From CALKHT01 sp964511575 (GTDB lineage Bacteria > Planctomycetota > Phycisphaerae > Phycisphaerales > Phycisphaeraceae): a stretch of DNA of 47,324 bases. The stretch covers positions 1-47,324 of the forward strand of contig CAZEFM010000016.1 in the NCBI GenBank assembly GCA_964511575.1. Reading direction: 5' to 3'. Position 1 is the first letter of the stretch; every line of letters starts with the position of its first letter. The notes beneath the pieces were generated by a model. It was not told the DNA's origin, did no database searches, and worked only from the letters and a program-made list of their open reading frames with translations. This document shows, in pieces, positions 13,168 to 22,280 of this stretch. The translations under genes were made by a program, and so were the position numbers.

Positions 13168-15171
13168 ATGTTGCAACGGACCAGTTTCAAACGTGCCGTC
13201 GTTTTTTTTTCGACGGTGGGGTGGATTTGTAGCACGTCGGTAGTTGGGGCGGATGGTCCCGCACCCGCGAACGAATCGCCCGCGACACCGGCGTTTGAGT
13301 TCCAGTCCGTCCCCATGCCCGTTCCCACGCCCAGCGCCAGTGCCAGCGAACCCGCGCCTGCGGCGGAGATCGGCGGCGAGGCGCTGCCCGATGGCCAGTC
13401 CGTCAAGGTCAACTCCCTCGAGATGATTGACCTGCACGTCAAGGACCTGGACATTACCATGGTGCTGCAGCTTCTGAGCATTGAAGCCAAGCGCAACATC
13501 ATCGCCACACGAAATGTTTCCGGTTCCGTTTCGGCGGACCTGTACGGCGTCAACTTCTACGATGCGCTCGACGCCATCCTCCACGCCAACGGTTACGGCT
13601 ACGAGGAACGCAACAACTTCATCTACGTCTACACCGCCGACGAGCTGGAGCAGCGTCGCCAGACGATGCAGAAGCCTGTCACCCGCATTGTGCGGCTGAA
13701 CTACATCAGCGCGGAGGACGCCTCGGCGTTCGTGCAGCCGCTGCTTTCGGGCACCGGCTCCATCGCGGTGAGCGGCGCTGTGACGGCCGGTTTTCAGCCG
13801 AGCGTCAGCCGGGGCGGCGAAAACTCCAACGCGCAGGGCGAAACCATGGTCATCCGTGACTTCGCCGAAAACGTTGATGAAATCGTCAGCGTGATCAGCC
13901 AGTTGGATATTCGTCCCAAGCAGGTGCAGGTCGCTGCGACGATTCTCGAGGCGCGACTGACTGAGAACAACGCGTTCGGTGTGGATATTTCCGCGATCAT
14001 CGACATGGATTACGCCGACTTCGCCTCGCCCGTGGGTGTGGTGGACAACCTGATCGGCGGCACCGGCCCGGCGCTCGGCACCGAACAGGGGCAGGCGGTT
14101 CAGACCACTGTCGGCCAGACCGGCACCGGCGCTTCGGGCATCAAGCTCGGCTTCCTCTCCAACAACATCAACGTCTTCGTCAAGGCGCTGGATTCGGTGA
14201 CGGATACGACCGTCATCGCCCGGCCGACGTTGCTGGCGCTGAACCGTCAGAGCGCGGAACTGCTCGTGGGTGAACGGCTGGGTTACCTGTCGACCACCGC
14301 GACCGAAACCGCTGCGACGCAGACCGTCGAGTTCCTGGAAGTGGGTACCTCGCTCAAGTTCCGTGCGTTCATCAGCGACGACGACTTCGTGCGACTGGAA
14401 CTGCAGCCCTCGATCTCCGACGGCACGACCGTGTTCGAAGAAAACTACGTCATCCCGAACGAAACGACCAACTCGATGATCACCAACGTGATGGTGCGCA
14501 GCGGCCAGACCGTGGTGCTGGGTGGTCTGTTCAAGGAAGACACGAAGGTGAGCCGTCGTCAGGTGCCCGTACTGGGGGACATTCCGCTGGCCGGCTGGGG
14601 TTTCCGCGGGCAGGATGACGATGTGACCCGCAGCGAAGTGATCTTCCTCATCACGCCCACCGTGGTGAAGGACGAGACGCTGTACGCTCAGGGCGAGCGC
14701 ATCAACGAAAGCACTGAGTTGGCGCGCCTGGGCGCCAAGCAGGCGCTGCTGCCCTGGTCGCGCACCAAGCAGACCTCGAGCTACATGAACCGTGCGGTTG
14801 AGTATTACGAGTCCGGCAACCGCGACAAGGCGCTGTGGAACGTGAACATGGCGCTGACGCTTGACCCGACGTTCGTCGAGGCGCTGCGCCTGAAGGCTGA
14901 ACTGACGGGCGAACAGTTGTACATGCCTGACCGCAGCCTGATCAACGACGCGGTGAACAACATCGTGAACGAGAAGCTGCCCGCCAAGCCGGTGACGCAG
15001 CCGACCGCTGCGGTGTCGACGGAAGAGCCCGTCGCAACGGACGACAACACGGCGGACACGGATCCGGTGGTCTGGGAGGACCCCGCGGGCACGCAGGATG
15101 AGCCGTTCGACGGCCCGAGCGTTTCCGAGGTGCTCAACGCCAGCCATCCGACGAATCAGACGGATCGATAA
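13168..15171 (+). CDS. Outer-membrane secretin (PilQ/GspD family) with TPR-like C-terminal tail (667 aa)
   Basis: A signal sequence is followed by a Pro/Ala-rich spacer (about 30-70). A secretin N-domain comes next (about 80-160): VNSLEMIDLHVKDLDITMVL, then NFYDALDAILHANGYGYEE. A second N-domain follows (about 172-255, with VRLNYISAEDASAFVQPLL). The secretin beta-barrel region covers about 265-515, with VQVAATILEARLTENNAFG, VGERLGYLS and TEVIFLITPTVV. After the barrel there is a tail with one TPR-like helix pair (about 545-590, AVEYYESGNRDKALWNVNMA), then an acidic disordered end. The ATG at 13168 is 8 nt after CAGGAG; a GTG at 13159 overlaps that site and is rejected. It forms the outer-membrane pore for pilus or substrate exit. 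Confidence 0.87.
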   Translation: MLQRTSFKRAVVFFSTVGWICSTSVVGADGPAPANESPATPAFEFQSVPMPVPTPSASASEPAPAAEIGGEALPDGQSVKVNSLEMIDLHVKDLDITMVLQLLSIEAKRNIIATRNVSGSVSADLYGVNFYDALDAILHANGYGYEERNNFIYVYTADELEQRRQTMQKPVTRIVRLNYISAEDASAFVQPLLSGTGSIAVSGAVTAGFQPSVSRGGENSNAQGETMVIRDFAENVDEIVSVISQLDIRPKQVQVAATILEARLTENNAFGVDISAIIDMDYADFASPVGVVDNLIGGTGPALGTEQGQAVQTTVGQTGTGASGIKLGFLSNNINVFVKALDSVTDTTVIARPTLLALNRQSAELLVGERLGYLSTTATETAATQTVEFLEVGTSLKFRAFISDDDFVRLELQPSISDGTTVFEENYVIPNETTNSMITNVMVRSGQTVVLGGLFKEDTKVSRRQVPVLGDIPLAGWGFRGQDDDVTRSEVIFLITPTVVKDETLYAQGERINESTELARLGAKQALLPWSRTKQTSSYMNRAVEYYESGNRDKALWNVNMALTLDPTFVEALRLKAELTGEQLYMPDRSLINDAVNNIVNEKLPAKPVTQPTAAVSTEEPVATDDNTADTDPVVWEDPAGTQDEPFDGPSVSEVLNASHPTNQTDR

Positions 15172-15195
15172 GACAACCTGCAATGTCTTTCCCGG

Positions 15196-15252
15196 GCCGG
15201 ACCCGTGCCTGCATGCGGAGCGTGACTCTCGCATGCGGCCACGCGGTCCGGC
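15196..15252 (+). promoter_or_regulatory. Long near-perfect hairpin between secretin and TPR lipoprotein genes
   Basis: Three helical blocks nest: GCCGGACC with GGTCCGGC, CGTG with CACG, and GCATGCG with CGCATGC. With two extra C-G pairs this gives about 21 bp interrupted by single-base bulges, closed by a 12-nt loop. There is no T tract. The Shine-Dalgarno of the next gene lies 14 nt downstream. Confidence 0.6.
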
Positions 15253-15276
15253 TTGCGGAGGGACCGGAGAGCGACG

Positions 15277-16488
15277 ATGAACGGGAACCATCTGTTTCGG
15301 CAGGCACTGAAGCTGGCGCTGGCATCCACGGTGGTGCTGGGGATGACGGCTTGTCATCGGAAGATGGAAAGCCACGAGCAGGCCAAGAACGCTGCCACGA
15401 ATCGATGGCTGTCCACACGCTCGGGACTTTTCCTGCAAAGCGCCCAGCGTCAGTTCGACACGGGCGACCTGACACAGTGTGAGCGCACCCTGGCAGAAGC
15501 GATGGCGATGGACCCCGCCAACGCGCGGCTGCACAACCTCGCCGGTCGCGTCGCGCTGGAGCGGGGCCAGTTGGAACGGGCGTATCACCGGTTCCACGCT
15601 GCCAACGAGCTTGATGCTGATTTCCCCGATGCCTATTTCTTCAAGGGCGTCGTGCTGCAACGATGGCAGCGATACGATCAGGCGCTGGTCGCTTATGAGA
15701 AGGCTTACGAACTGGAGGCAGACAACGTCGCCTACCTTCTGTCGATCGCCGAGATGCACGTGGCGATGGACAACATCGACGCGGCACAGGCGCTGCTGCA
15801 GTCTCGGGTGGTGTACTTCGACCAGAACGCGGGCATTCGTGTCGCCCTGGCGCAGCTCTTTTCGATGCAGCGCCATCATCAACAGGCGGCACGCTACCTT
15901 CACGAAGCATTGCTGCTCGCCCCGGATGATCTGAAGATCGCCGAGGAGTTGGCGCTGACACTCATCGCGGCGAACGACTACGAACGCGCCATCACACAGC
16001 TCACCCGTCTGTGCGCGGAGCCGAAGCTGAGGGATCGCACCGACCTGCAACACGCGCTGGCATCGAGCTACATGCAAACGGGCAAGCTCAACGATGCGCG
16101 GAAGGTGTACCTGCAGATCACGCGGCAGAATGCGCAGGATGCGGAAGCGTGGGCGCGTCTGGGCGAGTTGGCGTTTGCGGAGAATGACCTGAGCGGCGCA
16201 TTGCATGCCGCGAATCGCGCGATCGCGCTGGCACCGGATCGTCATCAGGGTTACCTCGTGGCGGGCATGGTGTGGCAGAAGCGTGGCGGCACAGAGCAGG
16301 CGCTTCGCATGTTCGACGCCGCCGCGAAAGCCGCACCGGATCAGGCGTTGCCGCAGATTCTGCGTGGGCTCACCTTCGAGCAGGCCGGCCGTCGTGACGA
16401 TGCCATTCAGGCGTACACGCAGGCTCTGCGCGTCGCGCCGGATGACACCCGGGCGCAGCGACTGCTCGCCAACGTGACGCAACAGTGA
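15277..16488 (+). CDS. TPR-repeat lipoprotein, candidate secretin pilotin (403 aa)
   Basis: A signal peptide ends in the lipobox MTAC with Cys about 26. The rest is a tandem array of tetratricopeptide repeats (about 45-400). Typical units are FDTGDLTQCERTLAEAMAMD, GQLERAYHRFHAANELDADF and AGRRDDAIQAYTQALRVAPD, giving at least eight repeats. In proteobacteria the pilotin that sends PilQ to the outer membrane (PilF/PilW) is also a TPR lipoprotein. The position directly after the secretin gene makes that role attractive here. The start has GGAGA 6 nt upstream. The family is certain; the pilotin role is inferred. Confidence 0.82.
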   Translation: MNGNHLFRQALKLALASTVVLGMTACHRKMESHEQAKNAATNRWLSTRSGLFLQSAQRQFDTGDLTQCERTLAEAMAMDPANARLHNLAGRVALERGQLERAYHRFHAANELDADFPDAYFFKGVVLQRWQRYDQALVAYEKAYELEADNVAYLLSIAEMHVAMDNIDAAQALLQSRVVYFDQNAGIRVALAQLFSMQRHHQQAARYLHEALLLAPDDLKIAEELALTLIAANDYERAITQLTRLCAEPKLRDRTDLQHALASSYMQTGKLNDARKVYLQITRQNAQDAEAWARLGELAFAENDLSGALHAANRAIALAPDRHQGYLVAGMVWQKRGGTEQALRMFDAAAKAAPDQALPQILRGLTFEQAGRRDDAIQAYTQALRVAPDDTRAQRLLANVTQQ

Positions 16489-16553
16489 ACCACCGCTTCG
16501 GGGGATGTGATTCACGCACTGCGGATTCGAAAGTCAACAGGAGGCGTTGCACC

Positions 16554-18026
16554 GTGTCGTTGAGCCGATCGCTCAGTCTGGGCGTCGGCGTTGCCACCAC
16601 CATCCTGGTGGCTGCGACGATCGCCTATCTCCAGCGCACCGGCTGGGCGGATGATGACCAGGTCGTCCTGCTGGGCGTGGCGATCGTCATCGGCCTGATG
16701 GTCATGCTCGTGCAGAGCATGGTGCTCAACCGCCTGGACCTCGAACTGCGACGACTGTGCACCCACATCGAACGTCTGGGACGCAGCGATGCGCCCGCAC
16801 CGCCCTACCATGCCGGCACAGGTGGCTTGCGCGATCTGGCGAATGCCGTGGATCATTCGGTAGGCAAGCTGCGCCGCCGCATCGACACGCTGATGCAGCA
16901 GCGCCGCGAGCTGGAGATCCACGTGCGCATCAGCGAGGCGCAGCGACGTCACGCCGAGGCCATTCTCAACGCCATATCCGACGGCGTGATCGTGACCGAT
17001 GCTTTTAACGAAGTGGCGCTTGCCAATGAATCGGCGGCGCGGCTGCTGCAGTTCGATCTTCGTCGCGCCGTGCGTCGGCCGATCGAGCGCGTCGTGACGC
17101 ACCCGGTGCTGGTGAAGCTGATCAAGGACATGCGTGAGGCTGCCGCCAGCGGCGCGGGAACCGTGCGACGCAATGTCGAGTTCCATCTGGACACGCATCG
17201 CGGTCCCGGCACGTTTGAAGTCACGCTCACCAGTCTCAACGATCAGGACGATGCCGCGGGCGCGGGACACGAAACCGCGGGCATCGTCACCGTGCTGCGC
17301 GACATCACCCGGGAGAAGGAAATCGCCGAGATGAAAAGCGATTTCGTCTCCAACGTTTCGCACGAACTGCGCACACCGCTGGCCTGCATCAAGGCGTACA
17401 TGGAGATGCTCATCGACGGCGAGGCACAGAACGAACCGGCACGACAGGAGTTCTACAACATCGTGCAGGGCGAAGCCAACCGCCTGACGCGGCTCATCGA
17501 AAACCTGCTCAATATCAGTCGCATCGAAGCGGGCGTAGTGCGCACGCAGCGGGAACTGGTGTCGCTGTCGCAGGTGGTCAGCGATGTGTTGGACGTGATG
17601 AAGCCGCAGGCGCGTGCCCGTCGGGTGGAGCTGACGTGCGACACGGCCCCCTTCTACGTGCAGGTGTTCGCCGACCGCGACATGATTTATCAGGCGCTGC
17701 TGAACCTCGTGAGCAACGCGATCAAATACACGCCGCCCGGCGGTGTGGTCGAGGTGGAGCTGTACTGCGACCGCGCCCACCGCCAGGTGGAGGTGCGGGT
17801 CCGCGACACCGGCGTGGGGGTTCCGCCTCAGGATCTGCCCCGCCTGTTCGACAAGTTCTACCGCGTGGCGGACCACAAAAAGCTCGCGGCCGGCACGGGG
17901 CTCGGGCTCAACCTGGTGAAACACATTATCGAAACGGTACATGGCGGCACCGTTCGCGTGGAAAGCGATCTGGACAAGGGAAGTGTATTTACGTTCAGCC
18001 TTCCGATTGCCGAATACGAATACTGA
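16554..18026 (+). CDS. Membrane sensor histidine kinase (490 aa)
   Basis: The start is GTG at 16554, 9 nt after AGGAGG. Two transmembrane helices (about 7-24 and 34-55) flank a very short extracytoplasmic loop, so it probably senses through the membrane or internally. A HAMP-like linker/coiled coil (about 56-128) is followed by a PAS domain (about 130-250, ILNAISDGVIVTDAFNEVAL). The HisKA dimerisation box FVSNVSHELRTPLACIKAYM (about 263-282) carries the phospho-His. The ATPase domain shows the N box LLNLVSNAIKYTPPGG, G1 DTGVGVPPQDL and G2 GTGLGLNLVKHI. It resembles PhoR/VicK-type kinases. The receiver-only protein encoded next is its likely partner. Confidence 0.9.
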   Translation: MSLSRSLSLGVGVATTILVAATIAYLQRTGWADDDQVVLLGVAIVIGLMVMLVQSMVLNRLDLELRRLCTHIERLGRSDAPAPPYHAGTGGLRDLANAVDHSVGKLRRRIDTLMQQRRELEIHVRISEAQRRHAEAILNAISDGVIVTDAFNEVALANESAARLLQFDLRRAVRRPIERVVTHPVLVKLIKDMREAAASGAGTVRRNVEFHLDTHRGPGTFEVTLTSLNDQDDAAGAGHETAGIVTVLRDITREKEIAEMKSDFVSNVSHELRTPLACIKAYMEMLIDGEAQNEPARQEFYNIVQGEANRLTRLIENLLNISRIEAGVVRTQRELVSLSQVVSDVLDVMKPQARARRVELTCDTAPFYVQVFADRDMIYQALLNLVSNAIKYTPPGGVVEVELYCDRAHRQVEVRVRDTGVGVPPQDLPRLFDKFYRVADHKKLAAGTGLGLNLVKHIIETVHGGTVRVESDLDKGSVFTFSLPIAEYEY

Positions 18027-18089
18027 GCGAGGTGTTCAGGAGGCGCCGTCCACCTCTCTGGCATCCGCGGCCTCATACGGTTATCAGAC

Positions 18090-18506
18090 ATGCAAGACAA
18101 CGCCCCGGTCATTCTGATCGTCGATGACGAAGCGCACATCCTCCACGTTCTGTCACTCAAGCTGCAGAACGCAGGCTATCGCGTCATCACCGCAGAAGAC
18201 GGGGAAGAGGCGTTCGAAATGGCGACACGGCTCAAGCCCGCCATGGTCATCACCGACTACCAGATGCCTTTCGCCAACGGCCTGGAGCTGTGCGTCCGCC
18301 TCAAGCAGCACGAAGCGACGAGCCAAACGCCCTGCCTGATGCTCACCGCCCGCGGCTACAGCCTCGCGCAGGAGCAGATGGAGCAAACAAACATCGTCGC
18401 CGTCATCAGCAAGCCGTTCAGTCCGCGTGAGATTCTCGCGCGGGCTCAGGAGATGATCGGCGGCAGCCATGCCGCAAGTCCCGAAGCGGGGAGGCCCGAA
18501 GCATGA
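18090..18506 (+). CDS. Single-domain response regulator receiver (CheY/Spo0F-like), 138 aa
   Basis: The product is almost only a receiver domain. It has the acidic pair in ILIVDDEAH (about 8-16), the phospho-acceptor Asp in MVITDYQMPFA (about 51-61), the switch Thr in LMLTARGY (about 83-90) and the conserved Lys in VISKPFSPREIL (about 105-116). No DNA-binding output domain follows, only a short tail. It must act by protein contact, perhaps on the HD-GYP protein, whose gene overlaps its stop codon by 4 nt (ATGA). The histidine kinase is 63 nt upstream. Confidence 0.9.
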   Translation: MQDNAPVILIVDDEAHILHVLSLKLQNAGYRVITAEDGEEAFEMATRLKPAMVITDYQMPFANGLELCVRLKQHEATSQTPCLMLTARGYSLAQEQMEQTNIVAVISKPFSPREILARAQEMIGGSHAASPEAGRPEA

Positions 18507-20137
18507 CCCAAGCCATCGCCGCCACCCAGACACCCTTCGCACCCGATCGACTCACCCAGCGTTTGGCGCTGATGGATGTCACCGCCGCCCACGTCGCTTC
18601 CGACGGCAAGCTCACCGTTCCCGCCCGCGCTCGCCCCATCGAATGGCTTCTGGCGGAATCGCCCGCTTTCGCCGCCACGCTCAAAAACAAGTTCAACGCC
18701 CTGCGCGATGCGCCGGGGCTGCCTTTGGAGATCTGGCCCGGCGTCACCTTCGTGGCGCTGCCCACCGAACGACGCCGACGCACCGGCTGCGACGCTGGCG
18801 TTCCCGTCGCCATCCTCCTGTCGCACGCCATGCTCGAAAGCGATCAGCTTCGTCTCCTGTGCGACACGGCACACGCGGATTATCAAACCACCGTCTCGCG
18901 CATCGACAAGCGTTCGCTGCTCTCCGCCGATGAAGTCACGCGCCTCGCCACCATCCTCGCATGGATGCGTCAGGATGCGATCGAGATCGATCGTCGTTCG
19001 AGCGAGCTGCAGGCGATCAGTGGTGAACTGGGCGAGTCGTACGAAGAGTTGAGCCTGCTGTACAAGCTTTCGTGCTCGATGACGCTCAACCAGCCGCCGG
19101 CCGGGTTCCTGCTCGAAGCGTGCCGCGAACTGCAGCAGGTGGTCGGCCTGCGCTGGATGACGCTGCAACTCACCGAGGATGCCCGCTTCAACGCACTGAG
19201 CGGCAAGACGTTCACCGCGGGGGAACCGGGCGTCGACAACTTCGCGCTTGGCCGCATCGGAAGGCGTCTGCTTGAAATCGAACCGCCTATCCTCGCCTCC
19301 GTGGTGATGGAAGACTCGGCACAGATTCGTCTGCCCGCGCTGCAGCAGATGGTCACCAACCTGCTCATCGTGCCCATCATGTTCGAAGGGCAGCGATTGG
19401 GCCTGCTTTTCGGCGGCGACAAGCTCGACCGCACCCAGATCAGCAGCGTGGATGCCAAACTGGTCAACTCGCTGGCGAACAGCCTGGCCATCTTCCTCCA
19501 GAACACCATCCTCTACGAGGACATGGAGGCGATGTTCATGGGCACGCTCAAGGCGCTGACCAGTTCCATCGACGCCAAGGACAGCTACACGCTCGGTCAT
19601 ACCGAACGCGTCGCCATGCTGTCGCGCCAGCTTGCCGAGGGCATGGACATGGAACCCGCGCTCGCCGAACGCGTCTACCTTTCCGGCCTGCTGCATGATG
19701 TGGGCAAGATCGGCGTGCCCGAAGCGGTGCTCACCAAGCCCGGCGCGCTCACCGCGGAAGAGTTCGAACAGATCAAGATGCACCCGGAGATCGGCGCGCG
19801 CATCCTTCGCGACATCCGACCCATGCAGGACCTGATTCCCGGCGTGCTGTATCACCACGAACGATGGGATGGCAGAGGCTATCCGCATCGATTGGCGGGA
19901 GACAACATTCCGCTGTTCGGCCGCATCATCTGTCTGGCGGATTCGTTTGATGCGATGAGTTCCAACCGCACCTACCGCGACGCGATGCCTCACGACCAGG
20001 TGCTCGCCCAGATTCAGCAGTGCCGCGGCACGCAGTTCGACCCGCAACTGGCGGACATCTTCCTGTCGCTGGACTTCGCGGCGTACTTTGAAATGGCCGA
20101 CCGCCATCGAACCCAACTGCAAAAGCACTGCGCCTGA
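18503..20137 (+). CDS. GAF and HD-GYP domain protein, predicted c-di-GMP phosphodiesterase (544 aa)
   Basis: An N-terminal region without a recognised fold (about 1-175) leads to a GAF-type sensor domain (about 190-340, FLLEACRELQQVVGLRWMTL ... NLLIVPIMFEGQRLGLLFGG). A complete HD-GYP domain follows (about 350-540). Its metal and signature residues are all present: GHTERV, LLHDVGKIGVPEAVL, MHPEIGARIL, HHERWDGRGYP and CLADSFDAMSSNRTYR. HD-GYP enzymes hydrolyse c-di-GMP to pGpG/GMP. Translational coupling to the receiver gene, and the c-di-GMP-type motifs in the nearby assembly ATPase, suggest local control of the pilus machine. Confidence 0.9.
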   Translation: MTQAIAATQTPFAPDRLTQRLALMDVTAAHVASDGKLTVPARARPIEWLLAESPAFAATLKNKFNALRDAPGLPLEIWPGVTFVALPTERRRRTGCDAGVPVAILLSHAMLESDQLRLLCDTAHADYQTTVSRIDKRSLLSADEVTRLATILAWMRQDAIEIDRRSSELQAISGELGESYEELSLLYKLSCSMTLNQPPAGFLLEACRELQQVVGLRWMTLQLTEDARFNALSGKTFTAGEPGVDNFALGRIGRRLLEIEPPILASVVMEDSAQIRLPALQQMVTNLLIVPIMFEGQRLGLLFGGDKLDRTQISSVDAKLVNSLANSLAIFLQNTILYEDMEAMFMGTLKALTSSIDAKDSYTLGHTERVAMLSRQLAEGMDMEPALAERVYLSGLLHDVGKIGVPEAVLTKPGALTAEEFEQIKMHPEIGARILRDIRPMQDLIPGVLYHHERWDGRGYPHRLAGDNIPLFGRIICLADSFDAMSSNRTYRDAMPHDQVLAQIQQCRGTQFDPQLADIFLSLDFAAYFEMADRHRTQLQKHCA

Positions 20138-20140
20138 GCC

Positions 20141-20476
20141 ATGCCCACCACCACCGCCGCCACCGACCGCGTCAGCATCCTTCGCATGCGAACGGAACTG
20201 ACCGCTGACAACTGCGAACCATTTCGCACGCAGGCGAAGGCGCGCCTCGATGATGGCGCGCGCGACCTGGTGCTGGACATGAGCAACCTCGAAACCATCG
20301 ACTCGCAGGGGTTGGAAACACTGCTGTGGCTGGATGACACGTGCGTCGAGCGACTGGGGCAGGTGCGATTGGCGAGTTGTCAGGAACACATCGTCAAGAT
20401 TCTGGAGATGACACGGCTGACGGCGAGGCTGCGAGCGGAGGCCACCGTGGAAGCCGCCATCGCCAGTCTGCAGTAG
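20141..20476 (+). CDS. STAS-domain protein (anti-anti-sigma-like), 111 aa
   Basis: A single STAS domain of the SpoIIAA/RsbV type is seen. The strand DLVLDMSNLETIDSQGLETL (about 45-64) carries Ser in the position normally phosphorylated by anti-sigma/switch kinases (IDS-x-G), followed by RLASCQEHIVKILEMTRL. Such proteins act as phospho-switch partners. No RsbW-type kinase is encoded in the window, so its partner may be elsewhere or may be another member of this signalling set. It starts 3 nt after the HD-GYP stop and ends 40 nt before the ATPase gene. Confidence 0.82.
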   Translation: MPTTTAATDRVSILRMRTELTADNCEPFRTQAKARLDDGARDLVLDMSNLETIDSQGLETLLWLDDTCVERLGQVRLASCQEHIVKILEMTRLTARLRAEATVEAAIASLQ

Positions 20477-20516
20477 TCGACGCGGCTGTCACAGCGAGGA
20501 TTCAGGGAAGCGATCG

Positions 20517-22274
20517 ATGGACACGACAGCTTGTACGACGCACACGACGCCGACGCCGCTGGACCAACCGGTGCGGCTGGGTGATTTGCTCGTCGCCAAA
20601 GGTCTGCTCACGCAGGATCAGATTGACGAGGCGCTCGCCACACAGCGCGATGATGGTCATCAGCAGCTTCTGGGCGAGTTGCTCATCGAGCAAGGCATCG
20701 TGTCGCCGGAGTGCGTTGCCGAGGTGCTGGCCGAGGCGTATGGCGTGCCGTTCGCGCGGGTGGGTCCGAAGCTTGCCGACCCTCGGGTGATCGAGCTGCT
20801 GCCGCGTGAGTTTCTCGAGAAACAATGCGTGCTTCCGCTGTTTGCGGTGCGCGGCAAGCTGACGGTTGCGGTGCCCGAACCGGCGAACGTGTTTCTCATT
20901 GAAGAGATCGAACGCCGGACGGATCTGTCGGTTCAGATCGTCGCCGCCACCGCCAATGATATTCAGGCGACGCTGCGGGCGCACCTGCCCAACTCGAATC
21001 TCTTCGTCATCGATCAGATCGTTGACGACATTCAGGCGACCGAGCTGAGCATCCGCGAGGAGGAAGCCGCGCCCGATCTGGCGGACCTGGAGCGGGCCGG
21101 CGGCGATTCGCCCGTGATCAAGCTGGTGAACTACCTCATCGCCTCGGCGGTGCAGGAAGGCGCCAGCGACATTCACATCGAACCCGGCGACGGTCGCGTA
21201 CGGGTGCGCTTCCGGGTGGATGGCGAGCTTTACGAGAAGATCGCCCCGCCGCACCACATGCACCCCGCCATCGCCAGTCGCATCAAGATCATGGCGGGGC
21301 TCGACATCTCCGAACGACGCCTTCCGCAGGATGGCGGCATCAGCGTCATGCTCAAGGGGCGCTCCGTCGACCTGCGCGTGTCGAGCATGCCGGGCAAGTT
21401 CGGCGAGAAGATCGTCATGCGCGTGATCGATGGTTCCGGCGGGCTCATCCAACTGGAACGACTCGGGTTCGGCGACGCGACACGCAGACAATGGAACCAG
21501 ATCATCCGTCAACCCAACGGCGTGGTGCTTGTCACCGGCCCCACGGGCAGCGGCAAATCGACGACGCTCTACGCATCGCTCAACGCCATCTGCGACGACT
21601 CGGTCAACGTGTCCACCGTGGAGGATCCCGTTGAGTTCGCTCTGCATGGCGTCAACCAGTTTCAGGTCAACGAGAAAGCGGGGTTCACCTTCGCTTCCGC
21701 GTTGCGCGCGCTTCTGCGACAGGATCCGGATGTCATCATGGTCGGCGAGATTCGCGACCACGAAACGGCACGCATGGTGACGCAGGCGGCGCTCACCGGG
21801 CACCTCGTGCTGTCCACGCTGCACACCAACGATGCCCCCAGCGCCATCACACGGCTGCTCAACATCGGCGTCGAACCGTACCTCGTGGCGGCGTCGGTGC
21901 GCGGCGTGCTGGCGCAGCGGCTGATTCGGCGCATCTGCCCCAACTGCAAGGAATCGGTTCAGCCCAACGCTCAACAGCACCGCGCGCTGGAACAGCTCGC
22001 CCGAAGCGAAGGCATCTGTGTCAACACGCTGCATCGCGGCACCGGTTGTGCGCGCTGCCGCAACTCGGGGTACAGCGGCCGTATCGGCGTGTATGAGTTG
22101 TTCGTGCCGGACGACGACACCCTCGATGCGATCAGTCACGGCGCGAGCCTGCAGGAGTTGCGCCGACTGGCGCGGGCGGGCGGCATGACCACACTGGTGC
22201 AGGACGGCCTGCAAAAGGTCGCCGCGGGCGAAACGACTTTGGAAGAACTGTTCAACATCAGCTCGCTGGTGTAA
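20517..22274 (+). CDS. pilB: PilB/GspE-family assembly ATPase with MshEN-type c-di-GMP motifs (585 aa)
   Basis: The N-terminal region (about 15-120) has two tandem MshEN-like motifs. The first, residues 20-43 beginning RLGDLLVAKGLL and ending with Gln, fits the published c-di-GMP-binding pattern fully. The second, residues 51-74 beginning LLGELLIEQGIV, differs at its first and last positions. The ATPase core shows Walker A GPTGSGKSTT (about 341-350), the Asp-box segment NVSTVEDPVEFAL, Walker B LLRQDPDVIMVGEIRD and a His box LTGHLVLSTLHTNDA. A tetracysteine zinc site CPNCK ... CARCR follows (about 479-515). It powers pilus or pseudopilus extension. ATG at 20517 follows AGGGA. Confidence 0.92.
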   Translation: MDTTACTTHTTPTPLDQPVRLGDLLVAKGLLTQDQIDEALATQRDDGHQQLLGELLIEQGIVSPECVAEVLAEAYGVPFARVGPKLADPRVIELLPREFLEKQCVLPLFAVRGKLTVAVPEPANVFLIEEIERRTDLSVQIVAATANDIQATLRAHLPNSNLFVIDQIVDDIQATELSIREEEAAPDLADLERAGGDSPVIKLVNYLIASAVQEGASDIHIEPGDGRVRVRFRVDGELYEKIAPPHHMHPAIASRIKIMAGLDISERRLPQDGGISVMLKGRSVDLRVSSMPGKFGEKIVMRVIDGSGGLIQLERLGFGDATRRQWNQIIRQPNGVVLVTGPTGSGKSTTLYASLNAICDDSVNVSTVEDPVEFALHGVNQFQVNEKAGFTFASALRALLRQDPDVIMVGEIRDHETARMVTQAALTGHLVLSTLHTNDAPSAITRLLNIGVEPYLVAASVRGVLAQRLIRRICPNCKESVQPNAQQHRALEQLARSEGICVNTLHRGTGCARCRNSGYSGRIGVYELFVPDDDTLDAISHGASLQELRRLARAGGMTTLVQDGLQKVAAGETTLEELFNISSLV

Positions 22275-22280
22275 GAAGCG

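Noticed and set aside
12802..16515. Very long antisense open frame (over 1,200 codons) on the minus strand
   Set aside because: It is the mirror of GC-rich codon use in the secretin and TPR genes; it has no start signal and no recognisable domain.
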